From NCBI RefSeq assembly GCF_000820005.1, contig NZ_CDBL01000055.1:163428-227427 (forward strand): DNA of 64,000 bases, in the 5' to 3' direction. Origin of the DNA: Aeromonas piscicola. GTDB lineage: Bacteria > Pseudomonadota > Gammaproteobacteria > Enterobacterales > Aeromonadaceae. The notes beneath the pieces are model-generated. The model did not search any database. It had not been told where the DNA came from and saw only the letters and a list, made by a program, of their open reading frames with translations. Within the stretch, counting starts at the first letter, position 1, and every line of letters begins with the position of its first letter. A program made the position numbers and the translations under genes. Positions 9,530 to 18,414 of the stretch are shown here, one piece after another.

Positions 9530-9632
9530 GTGTTCGCTATGCAACCTTTTGTTACATATTTTCTTATATTGTCACGTCTGGTTCTGTCGTTAGCGTGTAA
9601 ATGACAAGAGTAAATGATAATGAAATGCTCTT

Positions 9633-9657
9633 GGAGGATGCCTCGATTCAGTTTCAA
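9633..9657 (+). repeat. Solo IS1-type terminal repeat remnant
   Basis: GAGGATGCCTC followed by a TTCAGTTT run matches the left end of the IS1-family element at 7162-7185, with no transposase nearby. It is most likely a scar of a second, almost fully deleted copy. Confidence 0.45.
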
Positions 9658-10071
9658 ACGTACTTCATAGAACATGTACATGTTGATTTTCGATAACCGA
9701 CAGTGAGTATAAGCTGCTGTTTTTATTGTGTTTTATTTGGTTGTAATATTTTTTAAATATATCATTAATTAAGAACCAATTGACTTGACATAATGCTCGC
9801 ATATACCATGCGGCGCAAATGGCTCTTAAGCCAATATGACCTCTAACAAAGAGTAGAGGCATGATAGGGTTGTATAGATAACAAGATGCATATTGTGTTT
9901 TTGATGATTAGAGCTTTGACTCTGGTATGTCAAAAATGCATCGTCGGCTGATGTTTCTCCCACCTTGTGACTACAGGTGGTTCAGTCAACTGTCATTTCT
10001 TACAGTTGCTGGTGGGGGCATTGGCTATAAGCTTTAGGGTCTTGGTTGACCCTTAACTTGGTATTTAGAGC

Positions 10072-10575
10072 ATGGGAAAAGGAATTGACGGCGCTACTGT
10101 TGCGCCCAAAGAACGTATCAATATCAAATATGTGCCGGCAACCGGTGGTCAACAGGCGGAGATAGAGCTTCCGCTGACCATGATGGTGGTAGGCAATATG
10201 AAGGGACGTACTGAGGAAACGCCTCTTGAGGAGCGTCAGACCGTCTCCATCGACAAGAATAATTTTTCTTCCGTCATGAAAGAATCGGCACTGGAACTGA
10301 AGTTTTCCGTTCCCAATCGCTTGGAGGAGAACAGCCAGGACGAAATGCCGGTTTCGATCAAGATCCAGTCTCTGGAAGACTTCACCCCTGACAGTGTTGC
10401 CCAGCAAGTTCCCGAGCTGCGCAAGCTGCTGGAGCTGCGTGAAGCCTTGGTTGCACTGAAGGGGCCATTGGGAAATATTCCCTCCTTCCGCAATCGTTTG
10501 CAGGACCTGCTGTCCAGTGATGAGGCTCGTGAGCAACTGCTCAAGGAGCTGGATTTGATTAAGCCTGCCGAGTGA
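10072..10575 (+). CDS. tssB: T6SS contractile sheath small subunit TssB/VipA
   Basis: A 167-residue protein of normal TssB length. With TssC it builds the contractile sheath around the Hcp tube in the cytoplasm. Recognisable features are the N-terminal PKERINIKY strand, the MTMVVGNMKG-like stretch (here LTMMVVGNMKG), the F-S-x-VMKE segment and the C-terminal RKLLELREALVALKGPLGN helix that carries the ClpV/TssC interaction region. The ATG has only a weak AGAG ribosome site and is preceded by a small hairpin, so translation may be modest or regulated. It is the first gene of the core operon; tssC follows 37 bases later. Confidence 0.97.
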   Translation: MGKGIDGATVAPKERINIKYVPATGGQQAEIELPLTMMVVGNMKGRTEETPLEERQTVSIDKNNFSSVMKESALELKFSVPNRLEENSQDEMPVSIKIQSLEDFTPDSVAQQVPELRKLLELREALVALKGPLGNIPSFRNRLQDLLSSDEAREQLLKELDLIKPAE

Positions 10576-10612
10576 TCGGCTGGTTGGATTGATTGACGAG
10601 AAAGGAAAAAAC

Positions 10613-12091
10613 ATGTCTTTGGTCGAAGAACAGGTTCAAGCGGGGGCGAGTGCCGCCCCTTCGTCCTTGCTGGACGAAATCATGGCACAGGCTCGCATCA
10701 CCCCGGTCGATGAAGGCTACAGTGTTGCCAAGCAAGGTGTTGCTGCCTTGATCGCCAATATTCTGGATAGCGGCACCACAAGCGGTCCGGTCAACAAGGC
10801 GCTGGTAGACAGCATGATTGTCGAGCTCGACAAGAAGCTGAGCAAACAGATGGACGTAATCCTGCACGCCAAAGAATTGCAGGAGATGGAGTCTTCTTGG
10901 CGTTCGCTCAAGTTGTTGGTGGATCGCACCGATTTTCGTGAGAACATCAAGATCCAGGTGTTGCATGCGACCAAGGAAGAGTTGCTGGAGGATTTCGAGT
11001 TTTCTCCTGAAATCACCCAGTCTGGTCTCTACAAGCATGTTTACTCGACAGGTTATGGTCAGTTTGGCGGTCAGCCTGTCGGTGCCGTGATCGGTGATTA
11101 TGCCTTCACTCACAGTTCACCTGATATCAAGCTGATGCAGTATGTCAGTGCCGTCGGTGCCATGGCCCATGCCCCCTTTATCTCTTCGGTTGCACCCGCC
11201 TTCTTCGGCGTCGACAGCTTTACCGATCTGCCGTCCATCAAGGACCTCAAATCGGTCTTCGAAGGCCCGTCCTACACCAAGTGGCGTTCACTGCGCGAGT
11301 CGGAGGATGCCCGCTATCTGGGGCTGACCGCGCCGCGTTTCCTGGCCCGCCTGCCGTATGATCCGACCGAAAATCCCATCAAGGGTTTCAACTATCAGGA
11401 AGACATCAGCTCGGATCACGACCACTACCTGTGGGGCAACACCGCTTATCTGATGGGAACCTCCCTGACCGACAGTTTTGCCAAGTATCGTTGGTGCCCG
11501 AACATCATAGGTCCGCAGAGCGGTGGTGCCATCCACGATCTGCCGGTGCATGTCTATGAGGCCATGGGGCAGCTGCAAGCCAAGATCCCGACCGAAGTGC
11601 TCATCACCGACCGTCGTGAGTATGAGCTGTCAGAAGAGGGTTTCATCACCCTGACCATGCGCAAAGACAGTGACAATGCGGCCTTCTTCTCTGCCAACTC
11701 GGTGCAAAAACCCAAGGTGTTCCCGAACACCAAGGAAGGCAAGGAAGCGGAGACCAACTACAAGCTGGGCACCCAGTTGCCCTACATGTTCATCATCAAT
11801 CGCCTGGCACACTACATCAAGGTGTTGCAGCGCGAGCAGATCGGTTCCTGGAAGGAGCGTCAGGATCTGGAGCGTGAACTGAATGGCTGGATCAAGCAGT
11901 ACGTTGCCGATCAGGAGAACCCGCCGGCAGACGTGCGCAGCCGTCGCCCGCTGCGTGCCGCCCAGATCAAGGTGCTGGACGTGGAAGGTGAGCCGGGTTG
12001 GTACCAGGTTGCCATGGCCGTGCGTCCGCACTTCAAGTACATGGGGGCCAGCTTCGAGCTGTCTCTGGTAGGTCGACTGGACAAGGAATAA
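10613..12091 (+). CDS. tssC: T6SS contractile sheath large subunit TssC/VipB
   Basis: A 492-residue protein, the standard TssC size. It forms the bulk of the contractile sheath with TssB. Diagnostic stretches are WRSLKLLVDRTDFRENIKI, the GYGQFGGQPVGAVIGDYAF block, WRSLRESEDARYLGL, and FLARLPYDP in the middle; the C-terminus ends FELSLVGRLDKE. I chose the ATG at 10613 because AAAGGA lies 7 bases upstream; a TTG at 10589 in frame has no such support. tssE starts 6 bases after its stop, so the two are tightly co-translated. Confidence 0.98.
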   Translation: MSLVEEQVQAGASAAPSSLLDEIMAQARITPVDEGYSVAKQGVAALIANILDSGTTSGPVNKALVDSMIVELDKKLSKQMDVILHAKELQEMESSWRSLKLLVDRTDFRENIKIQVLHATKEELLEDFEFSPEITQSGLYKHVYSTGYGQFGGQPVGAVIGDYAFTHSSPDIKLMQYVSAVGAMAHAPFISSVAPAFFGVDSFTDLPSIKDLKSVFEGPSYTKWRSLRESEDARYLGLTAPRFLARLPYDPTENPIKGFNYQEDISSDHDHYLWGNTAYLMGTSLTDSFAKYRWCPNIIGPQSGGAIHDLPVHVYEAMGQLQAKIPTEVLITDRREYELSEEGFITLTMRKDSDNAAFFSANSVQKPKVFPNTKEGKEAETNYKLGTQLPYMFIINRLAHYIKVLQREQIGSWKERQDLERELNGWIKQYVADQENPPADVRSRRPLRAAQIKVLDVEGEPGWYQVAMAVRPHFKYMGASFELSLVGRLDKE

Positions 12092-12097
12092 TGCCCG

Positions 12098-12529
12098 ATG
12101 CCGTATCTCTCTTCCTGGGATAGAGGAAATGCGGCCAGTCTGTTTGATCGTATCCGGGGGGAGGGGCTTGGCTCTTCCCCCCATTCGGAAGTTGATGAAC
12201 TGGTCGATTCTGTCAAGCGGCAGCTCGACCAGATCCTCAACACCCGTCCCGGCAATTGCCGTAGTGCTCCCGAGCTGGGTGTCATCGATCTCAATGACGC
12301 CACGCAGGGCAGTGCGGACATCAAGGGGCGGATCCGTGAGGCGATCCGGCAATGCATCCGTCGTTATGAACCGCGGATCATTCATGTGGATGTGCGTTCA
12401 CCCGATCATCAGGCGAGCCCGCTTGAGATGTCGTTTCAGGTGACGGCCCACGTGAGGCTGGAGCATATCGAGCAGGTTACCTCGTTCAATGTCCATATGG
12501 ACAGTCACCGTCACTACCGCATGGTCTGA
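12098..12529 (+). CDS. tssE: T6SS baseplate protein TssE (gp25-like)
   Basis: A 143-residue gp25-family protein that initiates sheath polymerisation at the baseplate. The N-terminal SLFDRIRGE motif, the ELGVIDLNDATQ segment and the C-terminal R-x-E-P-R-I pattern (RRYEPRIIHVDV) fit the family. The region before the start contains ATGCCCGATGCCG; the second ATG is used because it begins the conserved MPYLSSWDR sequence, and the first is in another frame. It lies between tssC and tssF, 3 bases from tssF. Confidence 0.95.
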   Translation: MPYLSSWDRGNAASLFDRIRGEGLGSSPHSEVDELVDSVKRQLDQILNTRPGNCRSAPELGVIDLNDATQGSADIKGRIREAIRQCIRRYEPRIIHVDVRSPDHQASPLEMSFQVTAHVRLEHIEQVTSFNVHMDSHRHYRMV

Positions 12530-12532
12530 TCA

Positions 12533-14299
12533 ATGTCGCTGGAACATTACTTCAGGGATGAATTGGCATTTTTGCGCCTGCAGGGGCGCGAATTCGCTGA
12601 TGCCTATCCCGAACTCACCCGTTTTCTGTCGGAGCAGAATACCGACCCGGATGTGGAACGCCTGCTGGAAGGCTTTGCGTTTCTCACGGGCAATCTGCGC
12701 GCCAAGATCGAGGATGAGTTTCCCGAGCTGACCCATGGTCTGCTCAATATGCTCTGGCCCAACTATCTGCGCCCCGTACCCAGCATGACCATCATGCAGT
12801 TTTCGGTCATACCGGGGGCCATCGCCCAACCGGCGCTGGTCAGGCAGGGTTGCCAGCTCGACAGCCTGCCCATCGACGAGGTGACCTGTCATTTTCAGAC
12901 CTGTCACGATACCTGGGTCTATCCGGCAGATATCCATCATATTTCGGCGCAAAGTGGTAACGATCTCTCCACCATCTCGCTGGATATCGCCCTGCATGCC
13001 CCCTTGCCATTGAGCGAACTGCAGCTGGACAAGCTGCGTTTCTTCCTCGGTGGCGACAGCTATACCGCCTATGAGCTCTACTTCTGGCTCTCCAACCAGC
13101 TCTCCCACATCGAGCTGGAGATCGATGGCAAGCGCTTTCGCCAGGAGGCCAAGGCGTTGAAATCGGTCGGCTTCGAGCGTGATGATGCGCTCCTGCCTTA
13201 CCCAAACAACGTCTATTCCGGCTACCGGATCCTGCAGGAGTACTTCTGCTTTCCGGAAAGCTTCCTCTTCTTTGAACTCTCGGGTGGCGAGTGGCCCAAA
13301 CAGCCGTTGCCGGTGAGCGAGTTCAAGATCCACTTCTGCTTCGATCGGCCCCTGCCGGCGGAGCTCAAGATCCGTCCCGACTCCTTCATGCTCAACTGTG
13401 TGCCGGCCATTAACCTGTTCCAGCACGACAGCGAGCCGGTCAATCTCAACGGGCGTCAGGCGGAGTATCCCCTCAAGGCGAGCTATCGCCATGCCGACAG
13501 TTTCGAGATCTTTTCGGTGGATCAGGTTGAGGGCTGGGTCGAGGGCAATCTGGGCCGCTCCCGCGGCACGCCGCGTATCTATCAGCCGTTCGAAAGTTTT
13601 CAGCACCAGATTGAACGTGCCAAGCACAGGCTGGCGCTCTATTACCGGGTGCGGGTCAGAGAGTCGGTCAGCGGCGATGGTTTCGAGCACAGCCTTTCGT
13701 TCGTGCGGGGTGATGAAACCACCACTGTCGATCTGGATGAGTCGATTTCGGTCACGCTCACCTGCACCAATCGCTCCCGCGCTGCTCGTCTCAAGGTCGG
13801 CAGCATCTGCGTGCCGACCGGCAGCTCGCCCTCGTTTGCCACCTTTCGCAACCTGATCAGGCCGACCCGGCCACTGCGCCCGGCACTGGATGGCAGTCTG
13901 CACTGGACGCTGATTTCCAACCTGTCGCTCAACTATGTCTCCCTGTTGCGGCGGGATGCCCTGGTACAGGTGCTGCGCACCTACGATTTTCCCGCGCTGC
14001 ATGACAAGCAGGCGGAGCAGGCGTCACGCAAGCGGCTGGCGGGGATCGAGGAGATCGAAACCACCCCGGTCGACCGTCTGGTACGGGGTATGCCGGTGCG
14101 TGGACTCAAGTCGGTGCTCTCCATCCGTCAGTCCGCTTTTGGCAGCGAAGGGGAGCTCTACCTGTTCAGCACAGTGCTGGCGCACTTCTTCTCGCTGTAC
14201 GCCAGCGTCAACGCTTTCCACCTGCTGGAGGTGGTCAATCTCGACAACAAGGAGCGCTATCAATGGCCAGTCCAGATCGGTCAGCACTCCCTGATGTGA
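12533..14299 (+). CDS. tssF: T6SS baseplate protein TssF (VasA)
   Basis: A 588-residue baseplate wedge protein. It starts with the family signature YFRDELAFLRLQGREFADAYP and continues with DPDVERLLEGFAFLTGNLRAKIEDEFPEL. With TssG, TssE and TssK it makes the wedge complex around the VgrG spike. Length is typical. The last 37 bases overlap the start of tssG, so the pair is translationally coupled, as is usual for this operon type. Confidence 0.97.
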   Translation: MSLEHYFRDELAFLRLQGREFADAYPELTRFLSEQNTDPDVERLLEGFAFLTGNLRAKIEDEFPELTHGLLNMLWPNYLRPVPSMTIMQFSVIPGAIAQPALVRQGCQLDSLPIDEVTCHFQTCHDTWVYPADIHHISAQSGNDLSTISLDIALHAPLPLSELQLDKLRFFLGGDSYTAYELYFWLSNQLSHIELEIDGKRFRQEAKALKSVGFERDDALLPYPNNVYSGYRILQEYFCFPESFLFFELSGGEWPKQPLPVSEFKIHFCFDRPLPAELKIRPDSFMLNCVPAINLFQHDSEPVNLNGRQAEYPLKASYRHADSFEIFSVDQVEGWVEGNLGRSRGTPRIYQPFESFQHQIERAKHRLALYYRVRVRESVSGDGFEHSLSFVRGDETTTVDLDESISVTLTCTNRSRAARLKVGSICVPTGSSPSFATFRNLIRPTRPLRPALDGSLHWTLISNLSLNYVSLLRRDALVQVLRTYDFPALHDKQAEQASRKRLAGIEEIETTPVDRLVRGMPVRGLKSVLSIRQSAFGSEGELYLFSTVLAHFFSLYASVNAFHLLEVVNLDNKERYQWPVQIGQHSLM

Positions 14300-15261
14300 C
14301 GTCCGCCAAGGACGCGCCTCGCTTCAACTTCTTCCAGCTGGTTGAGCTGCTCAACCGGCTGGACGGTGCCGATCAGGAGCGCGGCCTTGACCATCTGCCG
14401 AGTGACGAGAACATCCGCTTCAAGGCGACCGCCTCTCTGGGCTTTCCCACCAGCGACGTGTTGCAGATAGGTAGAGATGGCAAGGGGCGCCACGAGCTGG
14501 AGGTGGCCTTCCTCGGCCTGCATGGCAGCCAGTCTCCCATGCCCGGCTATTACCTGGACTCGCTGGCGTGGGAGTACGCGCAGGGGGAGCAGAAGCTGGG
14601 TCTGTTTCTGGACTTCTTTCATCACCGCCTGCTGACCCTGCTGCACAGGATCTGGCGCAAGTATCGCTATCACGTCCGTTTTCAGGACAACGGCGAGGAT
14701 GGATTTTCCCGCCTGATGTTCGCTCTCGTGGGGCTGGGCAACGAGGCTGTCTGCCAGAGCCTGCCGGTCAACCGCGCCAAGATGCTCTCTTATGCGGGCA
14801 TGCTGGCCAGCCCCAGTCGCTCCCCCGAGGTGGTAGCGGGTCTGGTGGCGCACTGTTTCGATCTGGCGGATGTGGAGGTGAGTGCCTGGCAGTGGCGCAA
14901 GGTGCCCATCCAGCAGGATCAGCAAAACCGGCTGGGCGGCGCTTGCGCCACCCTGGGCAGCGACTTTGTCATTGGCGACAAGGTGAACGACTGCGCCGGT
15001 AAGTTTTTATTGAAGATCAACAACCTGAGTTTTGGCCAGTTTCTCGGGTTTCTCCCGAACGGAGAGCACTTTCACGCCCTGGTGACCTTTGTCTCCTTCA
15101 TCCTGCGCGACCAATTGGCCTGGGATCTGCGACTCGGCTTCGGCCAGGAGCAGGCCCGGGGGTTGCGATTGGGGGAGGAGCAGAGTGCGCGCCTGGGCTG
15201 GAGTACCTTTCTGGGCCAACCGCCCAGTGACCCGTTCGTGACTATCTGTGTACAGGAATAA
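14263..15261 (+). CDS. tssG: T6SS baseplate protein TssG (VasB)
   Basis: A 332-residue TssG. Family marks include FFQLVELLNR near the start, RFKATASLGFPTSDV, the FLGLHGSQSPMPGYYLD block and the C-terminal LGEEQSARLGWSTFLG. It bridges TssF dimers and TssK in the wedge. The start lies inside tssF. The end (a CVQE stop) is followed by a 40-base gap containing a near-repeat of the same end sequence just ahead of the fha start. Confidence 0.96.
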   Translation: MASPDRSALPDVTSAKDAPRFNFFQLVELLNRLDGADQERGLDHLPSDENIRFKATASLGFPTSDVLQIGRDGKGRHELEVAFLGLHGSQSPMPGYYLDSLAWEYAQGEQKLGLFLDFFHHRLLTLLHRIWRKYRYHVRFQDNGEDGFSRLMFALVGLGNEAVCQSLPVNRAKMLSYAGMLASPSRSPEVVAGLVAHCFDLADVEVSAWQWRKVPIQQDQQNRLGGACATLGSDFVIGDKVNDCAGKFLLKINNLSFGQFLGFLPNGEHFHALVTFVSFILRDQLAWDLRLGFGQEQARGLRLGEEQSARLGWSTFLGQPPSDPFVTICVQE

Positions 15262-15301
15262 GCGCAGGAAATTCAGTGTCGGAATCAGTGCAGGAGTGAA
15301 T

Positions 15302-16540
15302 GTGGACGACTTTAACCAGCAACTTTCCCTGGTGGTGCTCAACAGCGAGCAGCTCGATGGCAGCCAGCAGGTGCAGTACCGCTTCGACGAGATGGGGGGC
15401 ACCCTGGGGGCCTCCGAGCAGGACGACTGGCAACTGAGAGACAGGTTGGGGGCCGTCATGCCTGCTCACGCCCGCGTCGAGCTCAACGACGGTCGCTTTT
15501 GCCTGTGCGATCTGAGTGGCCAGACTTACATCAACGGTGCGACCTCGCCCATAGGGCGGGCCCGCAAGGTGCATCTCGAGCAGGGTGACGAACTGATCGT
15601 CGGCCCGTTCCGGATGCGGGCCTACCTGGGGGCCATCTCCCCCGAGCAGAGCCTGCAACAGGTACTGGGCAACCGCCCCTCCGAGCAGCTCGATGAGTGG
15701 CTAGCCAGCGATGAGCACGGCGCTCAGACCATGGCCGATCCGCACACCCAGGCCGTCGACCCCTTGTTGGCGCTGCAGCAGGAACGTGCGGCGCCGTCCC
15801 CGCTGGCGGACTCCCGCCTGCAGGCACCCCTGCGTTCACAACTGGATATGGATGCCGTATCCCTCGCCCCTTTTTCTGCTGTCGAGAACACCATGAACCA
15901 AGAATTTCTGGATATGCCCACCATAGAGAATCACCCCGACTATCACCCTCCGCTGGATGGGGTGGATCACGTGGCGCTGACCCCCTTGATGCGTGGCCTG
16001 GGTCAGTCCCTGCAACTGCAGGATACCCAGCAGGCCCACGACATGCTCGAAGAGATGGGCAAGACGGTGCGAGCTATGGTGGAAGGCTTGCTGAAGCTGC
16101 AAAGCGATCAGGCTGCGCTGGCGGACCGGCATTTGCGTCCCATTGAGGACAACCCGCTGCGGCTCGGGCTCGACTATGACGAGACCCTGGCGGTGATGTT
16201 CGCCGAGCAGAAGAGTCCGGTTCATCTGACGGCACCAGCGGCGGTGGCCGAGAGCCTGCGCAATGTGCGCATCCACCATGTCGCAAACCAGCAGGCCATA
16301 GGCGCGGCGCTCGACAGCATCCTGCAGGCGTTCTCGCCAGAGGCGCTGCTCGGGCGGTTCGAACACTACCGCCGTACCGGTGCACCGGGTGTGACCGACG
16401 AAGGGTGGGCCTGGAACATGTACCAGCACTACTACCGCGAGTTGACCTCTGCCCGTCAGCAAGGGTTCGACAAGCTGTTCCATCAGGTCTATGCCCAGGC
16501 ATATGACCAGGCCGTGCGTCAGCAACAGGGACTGATTTGA
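15302..16540 (+). CDS. tagH: FHA-domain T6SS accessory protein (VasC/TagH)
   Basis: A protein of about 412 residues with an N-terminal forkhead-associated domain that binds phosphothreonine (QLRDRLGAVMPAHARVELNDGRFCL, then NGATSPIGR), a low-complexity linker, and a C-terminal TagH-type helical domain. In V. cholerae-type clusters this gene has no kinase partner, and none is seen here. I chose the GTG at 15302 because CAGGAG lies at 15291-15296; GTG 15248, which overlaps tssG, gives a version 18 residues longer. The TGA stop overlaps the ATG of tssJ (TGATG). Confidence 0.88.
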   Translation: MDDFNQQLSLVVLNSEQLDGSQQVQYRFDEMGGTLGASEQDDWQLRDRLGAVMPAHARVELNDGRFCLCDLSGQTYINGATSPIGRARKVHLEQGDELIVGPFRMRAYLGAISPEQSLQQVLGNRPSEQLDEWLASDEHGAQTMADPHTQAVDPLLALQQERAAPSPLADSRLQAPLRSQLDMDAVSLAPFSAVENTMNQEFLDMPTIENHPDYHPPLDGVDHVALTPLMRGLGQSLQLQDTQQAHDMLEEMGKTVRAMVEGLLKLQSDQAALADRHLRPIEDNPLRLGLDYDETLAVMFAEQKSPVHLTAPAAVAESLRNVRIHHVANQQAIGAALDSILQAFSPEALLGRFEHYRRTGAPGVTDEGWAWNMYQHYYRELTSARQQGFDKLFHQVYAQAYDQAVRQQQGLI

Positions 16541-17055
16541 TGATACGTGCGCTGATGCTGGGGGCCTGTCTGCTGGCCCTGGCCGGGTGTACCACCATGG
16601 GCAAGATGGCCGATGTAGCCATGGATCCGGATATCCAGGTGGGCAGCAATGGCGACCAGCCCTCCACTCTGGGATTGAGCTTGTTGGCCGAGCCGGACGT
16701 CAATCCCAACGAGAGTGGGGAGGCGGCGCCCATCGAGTTTCAGGTGGTGGTGCTGGCCGAAGACTCCAAGCTGCTCGCCACCGACTATGACCAGGTGACG
16801 GCGGATGTGGAGAAGGCCCTTGGCAAGAACTACCTGGATCATCAGGACTACACACTGCTGCCAGGCCAGTTCAAGTATCTGCCGCCCATCAAGCTCGACG
16901 AGAAGACCCGCTACATCGGCGTGATTGCACGTTACGCCGATCCGGACAGCGCCGAGTGGCGCAAGGTCATCAAGGTCAAGAGCATGGGGCGAGCCTATCA
17001 AATCCTGGTTCATCTGCGTCTGGATGAAGTAGAACTGCAAAAAGAAGAAGAATAA
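16540..17055 (+). CDS. tssJ: T6SS outer-membrane lipoprotein TssJ (VasD)
   Basis: A 171-residue lipoprotein with a short signal peptide ending in LALAGC (Cys17). It anchors the TssJLM membrane complex to the outer membrane and contacts the periplasmic end of TssM. The two-sheet fold is suggested by IEFQVVVLAEDSKL and the ending YQILVHLRLDEVELQ. The ATG at 16540 overlaps the preceding TGA. The gene is followed 2 bases later by tssK. Confidence 0.93.
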   Translation: MIRALMLGACLLALAGCTTMGKMADVAMDPDIQVGSNGDQPSTLGLSLLAEPDVNPNESGEAAPIEFQVVVLAEDSKLLATDYDQVTADVEKALGKNYLDHQDYTLLPGQFKYLPPIKLDEKTRYIGVIARYADPDSAEWRKVIKVKSMGRAYQILVHLRLDEVELQKEEE

Positions 17056-17057
17056 CC

Positions 17058-18392
17058 ATGTCGAGTCGAAATCGGGTTATCTGGCGTGAGGGGCTCTTCA
17101 TCAAGCCCCAGCACTTCCAGCAACAACAAAGACATTCAGAGTATGCGCTGCACGCTCGCCTGAGCGCGCTGTCCGACTATTTCTACGGCTTGCAGTCGCT
17201 CGCCATCAACGAAGATTACCTGGGGTTTGGCCGCATCGCCCTGGTGGGGGCCACCGGGATACTGCCGGACGGCACCGTTTTCAATATTCCCAATGACGAC
17301 ATGCTGCCGGCACCGCTGGAGATCACCGATGCCTCGGTCGCCAACCAGAAGGTCTATCTGGCGCTGCCGCTCTCGGTGAGCGGGGTCAACGAGGTCAATC
17401 AGGGCGGCCAGGTCGCCACCCGCCTGCAGGCCCATCGCCATGATGTGCGCGACTTGCACAGCGAGGGGGGCGATGTGGTCTCCCTGGAAGTGGGGCGGGT
17501 CAGCCTGCGGCTGATGCTGGAGCGGGAAGATCGCAGCGCCTATGCCTCGCTTGCCATCGCCCGCATTCTGGACAAGCGCCCCGACGGTGGTCTGGTGCTG
17601 GATCCCAATTTCATGCCCTGCAGCATCAGCGTCTCCGCCATCCCGACCCTCAAGCGCTTCCTTGGCGAATCGGCTGGTTTGGTGGCCGAGCGGGCTCGCA
17701 GTCTCTCCCAGCGCATCGCCGCGCCGGGTCAGCAGGGAGTCGCCGATGTGGCCGAGTTCATGATGCTGCAACTGCTCAACCGGGCCCAGCCCCAGTTGTC
17801 GCACCTCTCGCGTCTTGGCACCCTGCACCCGGAGCGGTTGCACGAGGCGCTGGTGCAGCTCTGTGGCGAACTGATGACCTTCACCGATGAATCCCGCCTG
17901 CCGCCCGAGTTCCCCGCCTATCGTCACGACGATCAGCAGGTGAGCTTCGAGCCGGTGATGTTGGCCCTGCGTCAGGCGCTGAGCACAGTGCTGTCGCCGC
18001 GCGCCGTCTCCATCCAGCTGCGCAAGCACCAGTACGGCGTCATGGTGGCCATGGTCAACGAGAGCGAGCTGATGCAAAGCGCCGACTTCGTGCTGGCGGT
18101 GCGTGCCCGCATGCCGCAAGAGCAGTTGCGCAAGCAGTTGCTGCAGCAGACCAAGGTGGCGTCGAGCGACAAGATACGCGAGCTCATCAGCCTGCAACTG
18201 CCCGGCATTCCGCTGCTGCCGCTGCCGGTGGCGCCGCGTCAGCTGCCCTATCACGCCGGTTACAGCTACTTCCAGCTCGACCGTCAGAGCCCTGCCTGGC
18301 AGATGCTGGCGGTCAGCAACACGCTCGCCTTCCACATCGCCGGCGATTTCCCCGAGCTCGACATGCAGCTCTGGGCCATTCGCAGCCAGTGA
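17058..18392 (+). CDS. tssK: T6SS baseplate-membrane connector TssK (VasE)
   Basis: A 444-residue TssK. The opening VIWREGLFIKPQHFQQQQRH is diagnostic. TssK trimers connect the baseplate wedges to the TssL/TssM membrane complex. The C-terminal domain (PLPVAPRQLPYHAGYSYFQL) is also typical. Length is as expected. A 22-base gap with AAGGAATAAG precedes tssL. Confidence 0.97.
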   Translation: MSSRNRVIWREGLFIKPQHFQQQQRHSEYALHARLSALSDYFYGLQSLAINEDYLGFGRIALVGATGILPDGTVFNIPNDDMLPAPLEITDASVANQKVYLALPLSVSGVNEVNQGGQVATRLQAHRHDVRDLHSEGGDVVSLEVGRVSLRLMLEREDRSAYASLAIARILDKRPDGGLVLDPNFMPCSISVSAIPTLKRFLGESAGLVAERARSLSQRIAAPGQQGVADVAEFMMLQLLNRAQPQLSHLSRLGTLHPERLHEALVQLCGELMTFTDESRLPPEFPAYRHDDQQVSFEPVMLALRQALSTVLSPRAVSIQLRKHQYGVMVAMVNESELMQSADFVLAVRARMPQEQLRKQLLQQTKVASSDKIRELISLQLPGIPLLPLPVAPRQLPYHAGYSYFQLDRQSPAWQMLAVSNTLAFHIAGDFPELDMQLWAIRSQ

Positions 18393-18414
18393 TCGCATCA
18401 AGGAATAAGCAGAG

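Larger units (their letters stand above)
9380..10071. other. AT-rich intergenic region upstream of the T6SS core
   Basis: About 690 bases without a credible gene. It holds the terminator at 9493-9529, a solo IS1-like end at 9633-9657, a possible sigma-70 promoter (TTGACT at 9780-9785, 16-base spacer, TATACC) and a small hairpin GGGTC/GACCC at 10037-10052, 20 bases before tssB. I looked for a sigma-54 GG-N10-GC signature here and found none. Transcription of the core operon probably starts in this region, but the promoter is not certain. Confidence 0.5.

Noticed and set aside
9760..10071. A sigma-54 promoter ahead of tssB
   Set aside because: TGGTGGGGGCATTGGC near 10008 gives GG-N10-GG or a spacing of 11, not GG-N10-GC, so it fails the invariant signature.
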